From assembly GCA_963825595.1 (NCBI GenBank), contig CAWGUE010000004.1, positions 139,285 through 203,284 of the forward strand: a stretch of 64,000 bases of DNA, in the 5' to 3' direction. Numbering within the stretch: the stretch's first letter is position 1; the number at the start of each line of letters is the position of its first letter. Shown here one piece after another: positions 37,405-47,016 of the stretch. Below the pieces are notes generated by a model. The model worked only from the letters and a program-made list of their open reading frames with translations. It had not been told where the DNA came from and made no database searches. Both the position numbers and the translations under genes were made by a program. This stretch comes from JARFQH01 sp963825595. GTDB taxonomy: Bacteria > Desulfobacterota > Desulfobacteria > Desulfobacterales > SG8-13.

Positions 37405-38053
37405 CCCTGATGAGCTTGTATTAATTTTTAGTGTCTCTGACTGCAAATTTGTTCCGTATCTAAACTGCAGATTATCCAACAAAACATAAGGTCTGACCGA
37501 TTCACGCCTGCACCTATCACCTGGTCGATTCGCTTGAAATAGCCATATAGTATCATCAAAGAATGTGCGATTTCTGATAGTTTGGCTTGTGGCAAACTGT
37601 CCTTAGTATTGACCGCTCCAATAATATCCATGTAGTATCAATTAATCACAAACTCCAAGAATTATACGATATATACTAGAACTGGTATGTAATCACCGGG
37701 CGGGCGGTGTCCTGGTTGACCACAATATATAGGTCCCTCCATTACATTCGGTTCTGGTATCGAAAATGGCAAAAAGCTCAGGTTCTGGGTAGCCGATTTA
37801 TCGTAAGATCCACGCAACAAAGTTTGATTCAGTCTATTAAAACATCGTGCCGTAAGTTGTGGTTACCCCTTGACCACCACAGCAAATTCATTCTATGCAT
37901 AGATATTAGCACTTGTTCATCGTTGCCTTTCTTTTCCACGCGAACAGCCATTTCCGAGAAAACCTGCACCTGACAGCCGTTGATCCCTATTGGACCAATG
38001 CTAATTGAGGTCACACCAGTGAATGCCCAACTCAATAACTTTGAGGTGCCCTT
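37405..38053. other. Gene-free stretch holding two repeat segments
   Basis: No gene supported. 37481-37605 is copy 2 of the repeat flanking the IS110 element. GGTTGACCACAATATATAGG at 37714-37733 recurs near the window end (63951-63970, 18 of 20 identical). Confidence 0.5.
37481..37605 (+). repeat. Dispersed repeat, copy 2
   Basis: Aligns with 26549-26690 over its whole length with substitutions and a 13-bp gap. No transposase is next to this copy. Function unknown. Confidence 0.55.
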
Positions 38054-39934
38054 ATGGCTGAAAATAAAGCAAAGCGCAAATTGACGGCCATCTTAAGCGC
38101 TGATGTCAAAGGCTACAGCAAACTGATGGGTGACGATGACGAATCCACCGTCACCACCATCACTGCCTATCGTAAGATCATCACAGAATTAATCCAGAAC
38201 CACCAGGGACGGGTCGTTGATTCCCCCGGCGACAACATCTTGGCTGAGTTTAGCAGCACTTTGAACGCCGTTAACAGTGCCATTGACATCCAGTGCACCC
38301 TGAAAATTGAGAACGCTAAACTGCCCGACAATCGACACATGTATTTTCGCATCGGCATCAACCTGGGAGACATCCTCCATAAGGATAATCGTATTTATGG
38401 GGATGGTGTGAATATTGCCGCCAGGATCGAAAGCCTGGCTGACCCCGGAGGCATCTGTATTTCCAGAGGGGTGTTCGATCAGGTCAAAAAGAAAGTTCCT
38501 CAGGGGTTTGAATACTTGGGAGAGCATGCAGTTAAGAACATCGCCGAGCCGATCCGGATTTACCGCATTCTTCTATCGCCGGACGCTGAAGGGAAAATAA
38601 TTGGAGAGCCAACAACTAAGTCGACCCAAATTAAAATGCCATTCGCTGCAATTATCACGGTTCTTTTGGTTGTTTGCGCAGCGATACTTTGGACGTTTTA
38701 TCCGCGATCTCCAGAAACAGATCCTACCTCAATCGAAAACATGGCTCTTCCCTCACTGAATAAGCCATCGATTGCCGTACTTCCTTTTGTTAATATGAGT
38801 AAAGACCCTGAGCAGGAATATTTTAGCGACGGAATTACCAACGACATCATCACCGCCCTTTCCAAGTTCCGAGAGCTCCTTGTTATTGCCAGCAACACTA
38901 TCTTCACTTACAAAGGTAAACCCGTTAATATTGAGAATGTTGGACAGGAACTCGGAGTGAAGTACATTTTAGAGGGCAGTGTCCAGAAAGTCGGTGATAA
39001 GGTGCGCGTTAACGCCCAACTCATTGATGCGAAAACCGGCTATCACATCTGGTCAGAACTCTATGGACGCAAGCTACAGGATATATTCGCCGTTCAAGAT
39101 GAGATTGTAAAATCAATCGTCGCTAAGTTGGCAGTGAAAATTGACGCAACTGAGCGAAAGCGTGCGATGCATAAAAAGACCGAGAACCTGGAAGCCTATG
39201 ATTATCTTCTGCAAGGGATGGAACATTATCGCCGCAGAACACGTTCAGAAAACAGAAAAGCACGGCAACTGTTCGAAAAGGCGATCGAACTTGATCCCGA
39301 CTTTGCATCTGCATACGTAGGCCTTGGTTTGACTTACAGAGTCCAAGCTGATTACGGTTGGGCAGAATTTCCCACGCAGGCCTTACAACAGGCAAAGGAT
39401 CTTGCACTCAAAGCCCTAAGGCTGGATGAGTCTAACGCAGATGCATACGCCCTGCTTGGGAATGTTTATACTCACTTTAAGCGATATGATTTTGCAATAA
39501 AACAATTGAATCGGGCGATCGAACTTAATCCCAACGACGCATCTTCCTATAATACTCGTGGTGAAGTAATGCTTTGGTCAGGTAAAGTAGATGACGCTAT
39601 CGAATCATTGGAGACCGCATATCGATTTGATCCATACCTATCCCCTGGTTTATTTATGTTTCTTGGGATTAGCTATTATCTAAAAGGGCAATATGACAAA
39701 GCCATCAATATGTTAGAAGAGGGCCTGAATCGCAAGCCGGATTGGGTTGGTAATCATATCATTCTTGCTGCCGTATACGCCCAATCAGGCCGCTTAATTG
39801 ATGCTGAACGTGAAGCGCAGGAAGTTCTACGACTCGATCCCTTTTTCGAGATTGATAGTTATGGATCTGTTTTTCAGAATCAGGAAGATCGAGCTAAAAT
39901 TGTTGAAGGCCTTCGCAAGGCAGGACTTAATTAA
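38054..39934 (+). CDS. Adenylate/guanylate cyclase with FlgO-like and TPR domains
   Basis: A 626-residue protein. Order: N-terminal class III cyclase domain (Asp17 in ILSADVKGYS and Asp60 in SPGDNILAEF are the metal ligands; IYGDGVNIAARIE later), one membrane segment at about 195-215, a FlgO/TolB-like domain (PSIAVLPFVNMSKDPEQEYF), then at least five tetratricopeptide repeats (ARQLFEKAIELDPDFASAY and similar). This domain order is common in cyclases of proteobacteria. The TPR part would face the periplasm and bind partners. It is the second cyclase in the island. GAGGTG precedes the ATG. Confidence 0.9.
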   Translation: MAENKAKRKLTAILSADVKGYSKLMGDDDESTVTTITAYRKIITELIQNHQGRVVDSPGDNILAEFSSTLNAVNSAIDIQCTLKIENAKLPDNRHMYFRIGINLGDILHKDNRIYGDGVNIAARIESLADPGGICISRGVFDQVKKKVPQGFEYLGEHAVKNIAEPIRIYRILLSPDAEGKIIGEPTTKSTQIKMPFAAIITVLLVVCAAILWTFYPRSPETDPTSIENMALPSLNKPSIAVLPFVNMSKDPEQEYFSDGITNDIITALSKFRELLVIASNTIFTYKGKPVNIENVGQELGVKYILEGSVQKVGDKVRVNAQLIDAKTGYHIWSELYGRKLQDIFAVQDEIVKSIVAKLAVKIDATERKRAMHKKTENLEAYDYLLQGMEHYRRRTRSENRKARQLFEKAIELDPDFASAYVGLGLTYRVQADYGWAEFPTQALQQAKDLALKALRLDESNADAYALLGNVYTHFKRYDFAIKQLNRAIELNPNDASSYNTRGEVMLWSGKVDDAIESLETAYRFDPYLSPGLFMFLGISYYLKGQYDKAINMLEEGLNRKPDWVGNHIILAAVYAQSGRLIDAEREAQEVLRLDPFFEIDSYGSVFQNQEDRAKIVEGLRKAGLN

Positions 39935-40038
39935 TGTCCATCCGCGACAAGTGGATGGACACTAATTAATTTAGATAGTGTCAGAATAATATTCGGCTGT
40001 GTCTTGTCATTAAATTGTTACTGCGTGAGCTATTCCAA

Positions 40039-40246
40039 CCTAAATTGAGAGATTGTCGAGGTTGCCGCAGATACAATGAAGATGTCGTTCCGCCATAGTG
40101 TGCTATGCGGAATGGCATCTGAAGCCGTAGATGCGGTAAGATCGGCAATCCCGGAGGGTTTCAAATTCTAAAAATCAAATCTGATAGAATTCCCAATATA
40201 TAAAACAGTTCCCCCCTCTTTTAGAATTTGAAACGCTCACTATAGG
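40039..40246 (+). repeat. 208-bp structured repeat, copy 1
   Basis: Ends CCTAAATTGAGAG and CGCTCACTATAGG are near-inverted. Inner arms pair: TTTCAAATTCTAAAA with TTTTAGAATTTGAAA (15 bp, perfect), and GATGTCGTTCCGC with GCGGAATGGCATC. Same length as the copy at 52537-52744. No protein is encoded. It resembles a small non-autonomous element (MITE) with conserved secondary structure. Confidence 0.8.
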
Positions 40247-40298
40247 TCTCAATATTAGGTCACAGGACCAATTCCCCCCTCCAATGTCAGTATCACGG

Positions 40299-40508
40299 TC
40301 ATTCGTAATAAAATACCAGTTTCTTTTTCAACTCTTTATATTCTTCAGGCGTGATGGCCTCATCGTCTTTGGCTTTTTTCAGGTCGATCAGCTGTTGCCC
40401 GAGGGTCGGTTCGGTCCGGCCCTGATCGCTTCCTCCCTGGATCCCGATGCAGCCGGTCGAGGTTGCGAGGATGGCTGCCAGTATCATCATCAGAATGGCT
40501 TTTTTCAT
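40299..40508 (-). CDS. Small lipoprotein with SHOCT-like C-terminus
   Basis: A 69-residue lipoprotein. The signal ends TSTGC (Cys20). The mature part ends in LIDLKKAKDDEAITPEEYKE, the SHOCT-type short helical pattern found at the termini of many unrelated proteins. ATG follows GGAAGATAACAC. It is located just downstream of the serine hydrolase gene on the same strand with a 100-bp gap. Function unknown. Confidence 0.75.
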   Translation of the reverse strand: MKKAILMMILAAILATSTGCIGIQGGSDQGRTEPTLGQQLIDLKKAKDDEAITPEEYKELKKKLVFYYE

Positions 40509-40607
40509 GTGTTATCTTCCTTTCAATAGATCGGGTGAAACTCATACACAAAGCGAATCAACCCGGAAATTACGTAATATTTCTTCAAGTATGGGTGGAC
40601 ATCCGGA

Positions 40608-42065
40608 TTACGTACCACTAAAATAGCGCCCCTTGCCGTCAAGAGTCCCGTCGCGGTCGTACCATTTCAGGGTGTCATCCTCCAAAACAAAATAGAGATA
40701 CACTTTCATCCCACCGGTCATGACCTTGCCCTTCAGCCAGCCTTTGTCACCATCGACGCCCCATTTGGCGGTGTCGATCCGTTTGCGGCCGACCCAGAAT
40801 TCGATGCGGGAGTCGCTTGGAAACTTGACCGTGTATTTGCCTGTCCGAATCGTGCATCCCACAAGTGTGCGTTTCAACGCATCCCCGGCGAGACGAACGC
40901 CTCTGGCAGCAGCCAGGACCGGTTTTTCGCCGATGTTTCTTTCACCAGCGGCATCGAGGATGTGCCACAAAAGCCGACCGATCTGACCGCTGGAAACGCG
41001 GTTAAACCGCCAGTCCGTATTGACCCGGTGAACCACCACCAGCTTTCGGAAAGGCAGAACAATGACCCGGTGACCACCCCAGCCGGCAGCACTATAGCAG
41101 TGCCCCTTAACCTGCACCCCCGGATACAAGCCCTCACGGGTACCCGACCACCACATATAACCGTACCAGCTGTTCAGCCCGACTTTCGAATGCGCGCTCG
41201 TGCTCTCCTGAACCCAGGCTTGGGAAACAATCTGTTGATCCTTCCAACGGCCGTCCCTGAGAAACAGAAGGCCGAAACGGGCCAGGTCGCGAGCACTCAT
41301 TCTGAAGAGATAGTAGCGATGCCTGGAGACGTCGGGCGTGCCGTAATTGTCGTTGGTGAGGTAACGGCAGGCATTGGGATCAAAGTCTTCCATATCTAAA
41401 GGTTTGGCGATATCGCGTTCGAACGCATCAAAGACGCCTGTACCGGTCTCTTTTTCGTATATCGTCCCCAGGGCATTGAAATCCCAATTGTTGTAGTACC
41501 AAAAGGTGCCCGGTCGGTGGCTTCCGCGCTTGGGTCGCATGGCTTTCATTCCCGGGCTTTCACCCAACGCAGGGTGATAGATTCCGGAGCGGGCTTTGAT
41601 CAGGTCACCGACGGTGGCCTGTTTTTCTTCTGGGGTCAGCATCGGAGGCGTGTCGTCGATGCCGAGTTCAGCGAGCGTCTTGGCCAAATCCATCTCCCCC
41701 CGATCCACTTGAACCCCAATCAGAGCGCTCATCAGGCTTTTGCGCATGGAATGGCACTGGAACTTGCGGACAATGTCGCCCCAGGCATCCACCACCACGC
41801 CGTTATCCACAATCATGACTGCGGCAGTATCGATCGAATCCGCATAGGCTTTCGCCTCGGCTAGCTTCTGCGGTGACCAGCCCAGTAATTCAGGCCGGGT
41901 TGTTTTAGACCAGATTTCGCCGGGATAAAAAGAGACGCGGGTGCCATCATGCGGCACCCATTTCGGTGTGGTCTGGCAGCCGGTCACCTGTGCAATCGTC
42001 AACAGGAAAACGGAGAGCATTTTGATTCTGCACACCCATGATTTGATGTGTTCCATTTCAGTCAC
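40608..42065 (-). CDS. Serine hydrolase, beta-lactamase/class C family, lipoprotein
   Basis: A 485-residue periplasmic enzyme. Lipobox VTGC (Cys30). The catalytic Ser-x-x-Lys is in CHSMRKSLMSAL, and the Tyr-x-Asn motif in WYYNNWDFNALG. The C-terminal block GWGGHRVIVLPFRKLVVV corresponds to the third conserved element. The family includes penicillin-binding proteins, esterases and class C beta-lactamases, so resistance should not be assumed. About 120 extra C-terminal residues form a beta domain of unknown role. The start is GTG 42065, 5 bp after GAGGAGG. The DUF2807 lipoprotein gene lies just upstream in the same direction, so the two may be cotranscribed. Confidence 0.86.
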   Translation of the reverse strand: MTEMEHIKSWVCRIKMLSVFLLTIAQVTGCQTTPKWVPHDGTRVSFYPGEIWSKTTRPELLGWSPQKLAEAKAYADSIDTAAVMIVDNGVVVDAWGDIVRKFQCHSMRKSLMSALIGVQVDRGEMDLAKTLAELGIDDTPPMLTPEEKQATVGDLIKARSGIYHPALGESPGMKAMRPKRGSHRPGTFWYYNNWDFNALGTIYEKETGTGVFDAFERDIAKPLDMEDFDPNACRYLTNDNYGTPDVSRHRYYLFRMSARDLARFGLLFLRDGRWKDQQIVSQAWVQESTSAHSKVGLNSWYGYMWWSGTREGLYPGVQVKGHCYSAAGWGGHRVIVLPFRKLVVVHRVNTDWRFNRVSSGQIGRLLWHILDAAGERNIGEKPVLAAARGVRLAGDALKRTLVGCTIRTGKYTVKFPSDSRIEFWVGRKRIDTAKWGVDGDKGWLKGKVMTGGMKVYLYFVLEDDTLKWYDRDGTLDGKGRYFSGT

Positions 42066-42101
42066 ACGAACCTCCTCTAAATGCAGGTGTAAAATTTCGT
42101 T

Positions 42102-42845
42102 TTAATTCTCGGCTTTGACAGTTCCGGATCCTCTGATATGGCTTTCGACCCGCGGACGACCGGCGTAAATGACATCGCCGCTACCGGATATTTCGGCGCG
42201 GAGGGATTCGGATGCGTGGAGATGACAATTCCCTGAACCGGCGATGGAGACAACGGCATGATTGGTTTCGAGGTTGGATGCGCGGATATCACCCGAACCC
42301 CTGATCGAAGCCCGGAAGTCCTGCGCCTCACCAGTCAGATCCATGGAGCCGGATCCCGATATTTCGGCGATCAGTCGCGAGGCATCGACCATAAGGATCA
42401 TGTCCCCGGAACCTTTTATGACGATTTCTAACTCTTCCATTGTGAAAAGGCTCTGCCCGACAGCATCGCCGGAGCCGGAAATGGACAGGCCTTTTAGCTC
42501 CTTCATCGTGATGTAAAATTCCAAAGTCGTCGGACTGAGGCTAAACGATTCGTGAGATATCTCGAGGATGTTGCCTTTGACCTCCGTTTTGATCAGGGGC
42601 AAGATGTTGTCGTCGGTCTTGATAGAAACGGTCGTCATATCACCCCAGTCGAGGATCACGCGCCCGGTCCCTTTGAGGTGTATGCGGTTGAATTCCGGCA
42701 CCTCCCTTTCCCGGGTACCGACAGTCCCCGAGCCGATGATCTGTTCCATGCTGCAACTGTAGGGGACGGCGATGATGCAGCCGGAAAGCCATCCGGCACA
42801 CATGATGGACACCAACAGTAAAATGAAGATTCTTCCTGATTGCAT
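42102..42845 (-). CDS. DUF2807 (auto-transporter-adhesin head GIN-like) lipoprotein
   Basis: A 247-residue lipoprotein with lipobox LSGC (Cys23). The mature part is a beta-helix built of repeating G-S-G-D/S units (ISGSGDAVG, IKGSGDMIL, ISGSGSMDL, IRGSGDIRA, IAGSGNCHL, ISGSGDVIY, IRGSGTVKA), the pattern of DUF2807. The frame opens 6 codons upstream, but ATG 42845 is directly preceded by GGAGGAAGGT. Such proteins are surface-exposed in Bacteroidota and Proteobacteria with no known activity. It lies 36 bp upstream of the serine hydrolase gene. Confidence 0.88.
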   Translation of the reverse strand: MQSGRIFILLLVSIMCAGWLSGCIIAVPYSCSMEQIIGSGTVGTREREVPEFNRIHLKGTGRVILDWGDMTTVSIKTDDNILPLIKTEVKGNILEISHESFSLSPTTLEFYITMKELKGLSISGSGDAVGQSLFTMEELEIVIKGSGDMILMVDASRLIAEISGSGSMDLTGEAQDFRASIRGSGDIRASNLETNHAVVSIAGSGNCHLHASESLRAEISGSGDVIYAGRPRVESHIRGSGTVKAEN

Positions 42846-42967
42846 ACCTTCCTCCTTTTGCACCGCTCCGGCTCGATAAATCTCGTAAGAAAAAAACCCG
42901 GTGCCCGGCAGCGAAGTGATCCGGACTTGCGGCAGCCATCGGTTCGAAAGATCAAATTTCTTATCTA

Positions 42968-43130
42968 AACCTCAATTGAGCGAATTTTGACTCGCGCTGC
43001 ACGCATCTATTGCCCATCAAGGGCCTGTGCCAATCCTCGACAGAGCCATGGGTATGCCTGCGGTTGGCGCAAGCACTTGATTAAAAAGATCTCAGCACAT
43101 CGCTTCCCCAAAAATCGCTCAACTTAGGTT
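42968..43130. repeat. 163-bp element with inverted ends
   Basis: AACCTCAATTGAGCGA at the left and TCGCTCAACTTAGGTT at the right are inverted copies matching at 14 of 16 positions. The ends are the same type as those of the 208-bp repeats but the interior is different. Probably another non-autonomous element. Confidence 0.7.
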
Positions 43131-43854
43131 AAAGAAACTAAGGCCCGGGGATCCTTTGACCAACGGGAAACCGCCGAGTGGTGAAATGGATTTCTCTTTT
43201 AAGCCTGCGGTTGAGCCTTTTCAAGTAGTCAGCTTCTTTCCCGCCGAAACTTTCGGCCAGGTCCCGGGCGATCAGCAAATTAAGCTGGGCCTTGGCGCAG
43301 AAAGATTTTTTTTCGATTGCGGGAAGTACGGAAGTAAACATTTTTGGCCTCTGTGGTTCTCTTCATCGATTTTGCTTCTTTCTCACATAGAAGAGCAAAA
43401 CATGTGCCACTATCAATATCTTTGACTTTAATTTTTGACAGAGCGCATTCGAGAAGAACTTCGGCCATAGATAGGCCGTCACCAGCATAAGACGGAAGAA
43501 ACCCCAACGTTTCAAAAGCCGGAGGGCTTCAGAGTCAAGGCGTCAAAGGTGAAGCTGTAACTTCCTACCGCAATTCTTTGACAACGCAGGATCTGAAGTT
43601 CTCCGGCTTTCCCGTAGGTAAACAACATGGCAAAAATCGATTCCATCCTTCGAATATACCAATGGGGAGATACTAAAGAGGTTTTGCTCTGATATTGGTT
43701 ATAATTACAAACCATTTGCCATCCTTTGCGATGTTGTTTATGCAACTATGGGGTAAAGTGAGTTTCCTTCAAGTGGAGAAAGGCGGTTGGGGTGTCCGGT
43801 TGAGTGACAGTCGGTGTCCGCTGGCGGGCAATTCGGTTGAGCAAGGCATGGAAC
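43131..43854. other. Gene-free stretch
   Basis: Short minus-strand frames occur here but show no start sites or recognisable families. GTGTCCGGTTGAGTGACAGTC and a second GTGTCCG lie at 43793-43820, resembling half-sites of the palindrome at 47286, downstream of the ABC permease. Confidence 0.4.
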
Positions 43855-46203
43855 TCATTCGTATCGCAGCGCATCCACCGGGTTGGCTGAAGCGCTGCGC
43901 AAGGTTTTAAATCCTACCGCGACCAGAACGACGAAAACGGAAGCCATCGCGGCCAACACAAACGGCCCAGCAGTCAGCTCGACGTGATAGGCGAAGTTCC
44001 GGAGCCATTTGCTGAGGGATATATAAGCAAGAGGCCAGGCAATCAGATTGGAAAAGACGGCTATCTTCAGGAAGTCAAACAGCATCAGTCGCATGATATC
44101 TGCCGCAGAGGCGCCGCAAGCTTTGCGAATGGCAATTTCTTTGGTCCGTTGCTCGCATATGAAAGATGTCAACCCATACAGCCCAATGCAGGAGAGCAAC
44201 AGTGCCAATGCGGATGCAAACAAAAAAAGTTCCCCCACCTTTTCTTCAAGTTTATACAACTTATCCAATGAGGCTGATAAAAGACGATGAACGAAAGGCA
44301 AATCCGGTTCCACCTGCTTCCAGGCGTTTTCAATGACATGAATCGATTCGTCAAGATCCTCTCTTGAAACCCGAATATAAGCCACACGAAGCTGCTTCCG
44401 ATCGACTTTTAATATCAGGGGGGCGACTTTCTCGCGCATGTTATTGTAGTTATAATCTTCTACGATGCCGATGATACGTCCTTTATGCTGCCATCCGGAA
44501 ACCCATGCACCGATCGGTTCAACGAGCCCCATCTGTTTGACCGCCTCTTGGTTGAGGATCAGCCCCTTGCCGGAGGCATCCTCAGAGAAACTTTTGCCTG
44601 CAGCCAGATGAATTCCCATCGTTTCAATAAAGTCGGGATCGACCTCAGCGTGATGGATCAAAAACACCTCAGCGGTTGTCTTGCCTTCCCAGTCGGTGAG
44701 GATCGTCGATGGGCCTTCCCAGGTGGGAAGATCTCTCGCAGCCGTTACATTTATTATTTTCGAGTGTTGCAAAAGTTGGGTTTTGAAAGCATCGTATTCC
44801 TTCTGCGCTCTACCGGAAAGGTCAGTAAAGATGAGTTGTGCAGGAGAGTAACCAGGATTTTTGTTGGTCAAAAAATGCCGTTGATCCAATATTGTCAGTG
44901 AGGAAATGATCAGAACGATAGATACGAAAAATTGAAAGGCGACGAGGATTTTACGCACTATCGGCCGGGCTGGTTTACCGCGTTGCAGTTGCCCTATTGC
45001 CTCTGTCGGTCTCAAGGAAGCCAGCAGAAAAGCCGGATAACTTCCCGCAGCCGCTCCGGTTGCAATCGCTGTTACGGCCATGACCATCAGAAGGCCCCAA
45101 TTGTCCATGTCATAGAGGATGAGATCCTTAATTTCCGTCCAGCGGCTGAATGCCGGCAGAAATACTTCGACCAGCACAATGGCCAAAACAAAAGCGAGTA
45201 TACTCAATAACACGGCTTCACCCAAAAACTGGATTTTCATCTGATAACGTGTGCAGCCAAACGTTTTTCTCACGGCCACCTCAGATGTTCTTTTTGCCCC
45301 CCGAGCGGTTTCGATGTTGACGTAATTGAAACAGGCGATGGCCAATATGCTTGTGGCAACCAGCACCAATAAATAATGGAGGTGTATATCGTAAGGGGCA
45401 CTCATAAAATCATATGCAAAATTCGATTGCAGGAAGACGTGTCGTAACGGCTGAAAATGAAGTTGCTGCTTCGCCTCGGGTCCGACAATTTTGTCCAGAT
45501 AGGATGAATGTTTTTGTTGGAATTCTATTTTCGTGACGCTCTTGCGAAGCATAATGTAGGTCGTAAAATTACTATTATTCCAGTTATCGACATATCCCGG
45601 ACGGGGGTAAAGGGACATCGGCAGAATCAGGCCTAAAGGGATATGCGACCGCTTGGGGTCCCTGATAACGGCCCGAACAATCACCTCTCCAATGGAATGC
45701 ACTGAGATCGATTTTCCCATGGGATCTTCACGGCCGAAAATTTTGAAGGCCATTTTTTCCGTCATAGCGACAGATCGTGGGGTTGATAATGCTTCATCAG
45801 CCGAGCCACGAATAAATTCAAACGAAAACATTTGAAAAAATGACGGATCGGTAAAACAGAGGGGGCCTTCTTTGGACCATTGGCTGCCATATCGGATGAA
45901 AGAACTTACCATGCGGGTGAAGCTGACAGCTTCCTCCACCTCCGGCAGATCGGTCTTTAAAGCGTTTGCCATCGGCAAAGGATTAAGGGCCACGGTCATA
46001 TCCCAATCCGGCACCTCTCTGACGACCCTGTAAATGCGGTCCGCATTTTTATGGAATCGGTCGAATCGTAAATCGTCCCAAACAAACATCAGTATCAGGA
46101 TTGCAGCAGCCATGCCGACCGATAGACCGATGATGTTGATCAGTGCATGAAACCTGTTCCTGAGAATGTTCCGCAGGGCCGTTTTGAAGTATTGGACGAA
46201 CAT
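43855..46203 (-). CDS. FtsX/MacB-like ABC transporter permease
   Basis: A 782-residue inner-membrane protein with two MacB-PCD/FtsX units. Each has one membrane segment, a large periplasmic domain and three membrane segments: first unit TM at 21-42 (INIIGLSVGMAAAILILMFV) and 280-395, second TM at about 430-450 and 670-770. It begins with YFKTALRNILRNRFHALINI, typical of duplicated FtsX permeases associated with peptide or lipoprotein export. With the ATPase encoded 33 bp upstream it makes a mechanotransmission-type exporter. No HlyD-type adaptor gene is nearby. Controlled by the sigma-54 site at 47017. Confidence 0.88.
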   Translation of the reverse strand: MFVQYFKTALRNILRNRFHALINIIGLSVGMAAAILILMFVWDDLRFDRFHKNADRIYRVVREVPDWDMTVALNPLPMANALKTDLPEVEEAVSFTRMVSSFIRYGSQWSKEGPLCFTDPSFFQMFSFEFIRGSADEALSTPRSVAMTEKMAFKIFGREDPMGKSISVHSIGEVIVRAVIRDPKRSHIPLGLILPMSLYPRPGYVDNWNNSNFTTYIMLRKSVTKIEFQQKHSSYLDKIVGPEAKQQLHFQPLRHVFLQSNFAYDFMSAPYDIHLHYLLVLVATSILAIACFNYVNIETARGAKRTSEVAVRKTFGCTRYQMKIQFLGEAVLLSILAFVLAIVLVEVFLPAFSRWTEIKDLILYDMDNWGLLMVMAVTAIATGAAAGSYPAFLLASLRPTEAIGQLQRGKPARPIVRKILVAFQFFVSIVLIISSLTILDQRHFLTNKNPGYSPAQLIFTDLSGRAQKEYDAFKTQLLQHSKIINVTAARDLPTWEGPSTILTDWEGKTTAEVFLIHHAEVDPDFIETMGIHLAAGKSFSEDASGKGLILNQEAVKQMGLVEPIGAWVSGWQHKGRIIGIVEDYNYNNMREKVAPLILKVDRKQLRVAYIRVSREDLDESIHVIENAWKQVEPDLPFVHRLLSASLDKLYKLEEKVGELFLFASALALLLSCIGLYGLTSFICEQRTKEIAIRKACGASAADIMRLMLFDFLKIAVFSNLIAWPLAYISLSKWLRNFAYHVELTAGPFVLAAMASVFVVLVAVGFKTLRSASANPVDALRYE

Positions 46204-46236
46204 TTTAACATCACATTTCGGGCAAAAATACGCCGT

Positions 46237-46971
46237 TTAAACTCTGGCAGATCCAATGGCCGTTTCCGTGGTGCAATGCACGCGCCGATTGTATTTGTTC
46301 TTCAAGTTTTCGGTAACGATGTGTCCATCGAACAGGTGGATGACCCGTTGAGCGAAGTCTGCATAGACAGGGGAATGGGTCACCATGACCACGGTCGTGC
46401 CGTTTTCGTTCAACTCGACGAGTAATTTCATCACCTCGTCTCCGTGCACCGAATCCAGGTTGCCGGTGGGCTCATCGGCCAGGATCAGAGTCGGTTTGGC
46501 GACAATGGCACGGGCGACGGCCACGCGCTGTTGCTGACCGCCGGATACCTGTTGGGGGAAATGGTTCTTACGGGGAATGAGCGCTAATTTTTCTAAAACA
46601 TCGTTAACACGCTTTTTACGTTCAAACGATGGCGTTCTCAGATAGAGAAGCGGAAGTTCCACGTTTTCATAAACGGTCAATTCATTGATGAGATTGAAGC
46701 TCTGGAACACAAAACCGATATTACCTTTTCGCAGGGCCGTCCGCTTTTTCTCCGGGTAGCGGGACACCTCTTGACCCATGAAGAAATATTCGCCGGTGGT
46801 CGGGATATCCAGCATGCCGGCCAGGTGCAGGAAAGTCGACTTTCCGCACCCTGAAGGTCCCATAATGGCGACAAACTCCCCCTCACGAATTTCGAGGTTG
46901 ACGTTGCTCAATGCAGTCGTTTCCACCTCGGCGGTCCTGAAAACCTTTGTCATATTATTGGTTTTGATCAT
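46237..46971 (-). CDS. ABC transporter ATP-binding protein (LolD/MacB type)
   Basis: A 244-residue ATPase. Walker A is GPSGCGKST, Q-loop VFQSFNLINELTVYENV, signature VSGGQQQRVAVARA, Walker B LILADEPTGNLD, and switch His in VMVTHSP. The GNLDS step after Walker B is typical of the LolD/MacB/FtsE group. It is the first gene of the two-gene operon with the FtsX permease. A sigma-54 promoter lies 46 bp upstream of its ATG. Substrate unknown. Confidence 0.92.
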   Translation of the reverse strand: MIKTNNMTKVFRTAEVETTALSNVNLEIREGEFVAIMGPSGCGKSTFLHLAGMLDIPTTGEYFFMGQEVSRYPEKKRTALRKGNIGFVFQSFNLINELTVYENVELPLLYLRTPSFERKKRVNDVLEKLALIPRKNHFPQQVSGGQQQRVAVARAIVAKPTLILADEPTGNLDSVHGDEVMKLLVELNENGTTVVMVTHSPVYADFAQRVIHLFDGHIVTENLKNKYNRRVHCTTETAIGSARV

Positions 46972-47016
46972 GGTGCCTTATCCGTTGTTTCGGTCTCGGT
47001 ATCCAAGGGTAAACAG

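Noticed and set aside
40608..42065. Serine hydrolase as an antibiotic-resistance beta-lactamase
   Set aside because: The fold is shared by esterases and peptidases, and the extra C-terminal domain and envelope setting give no support for resistance.
43138..43745. Short minus-strand frames downstream of the ABC permease as genes
   Set aside because: No good starts, no recognisable families, and interruption by stops; probably non-coding or heavily decayed.
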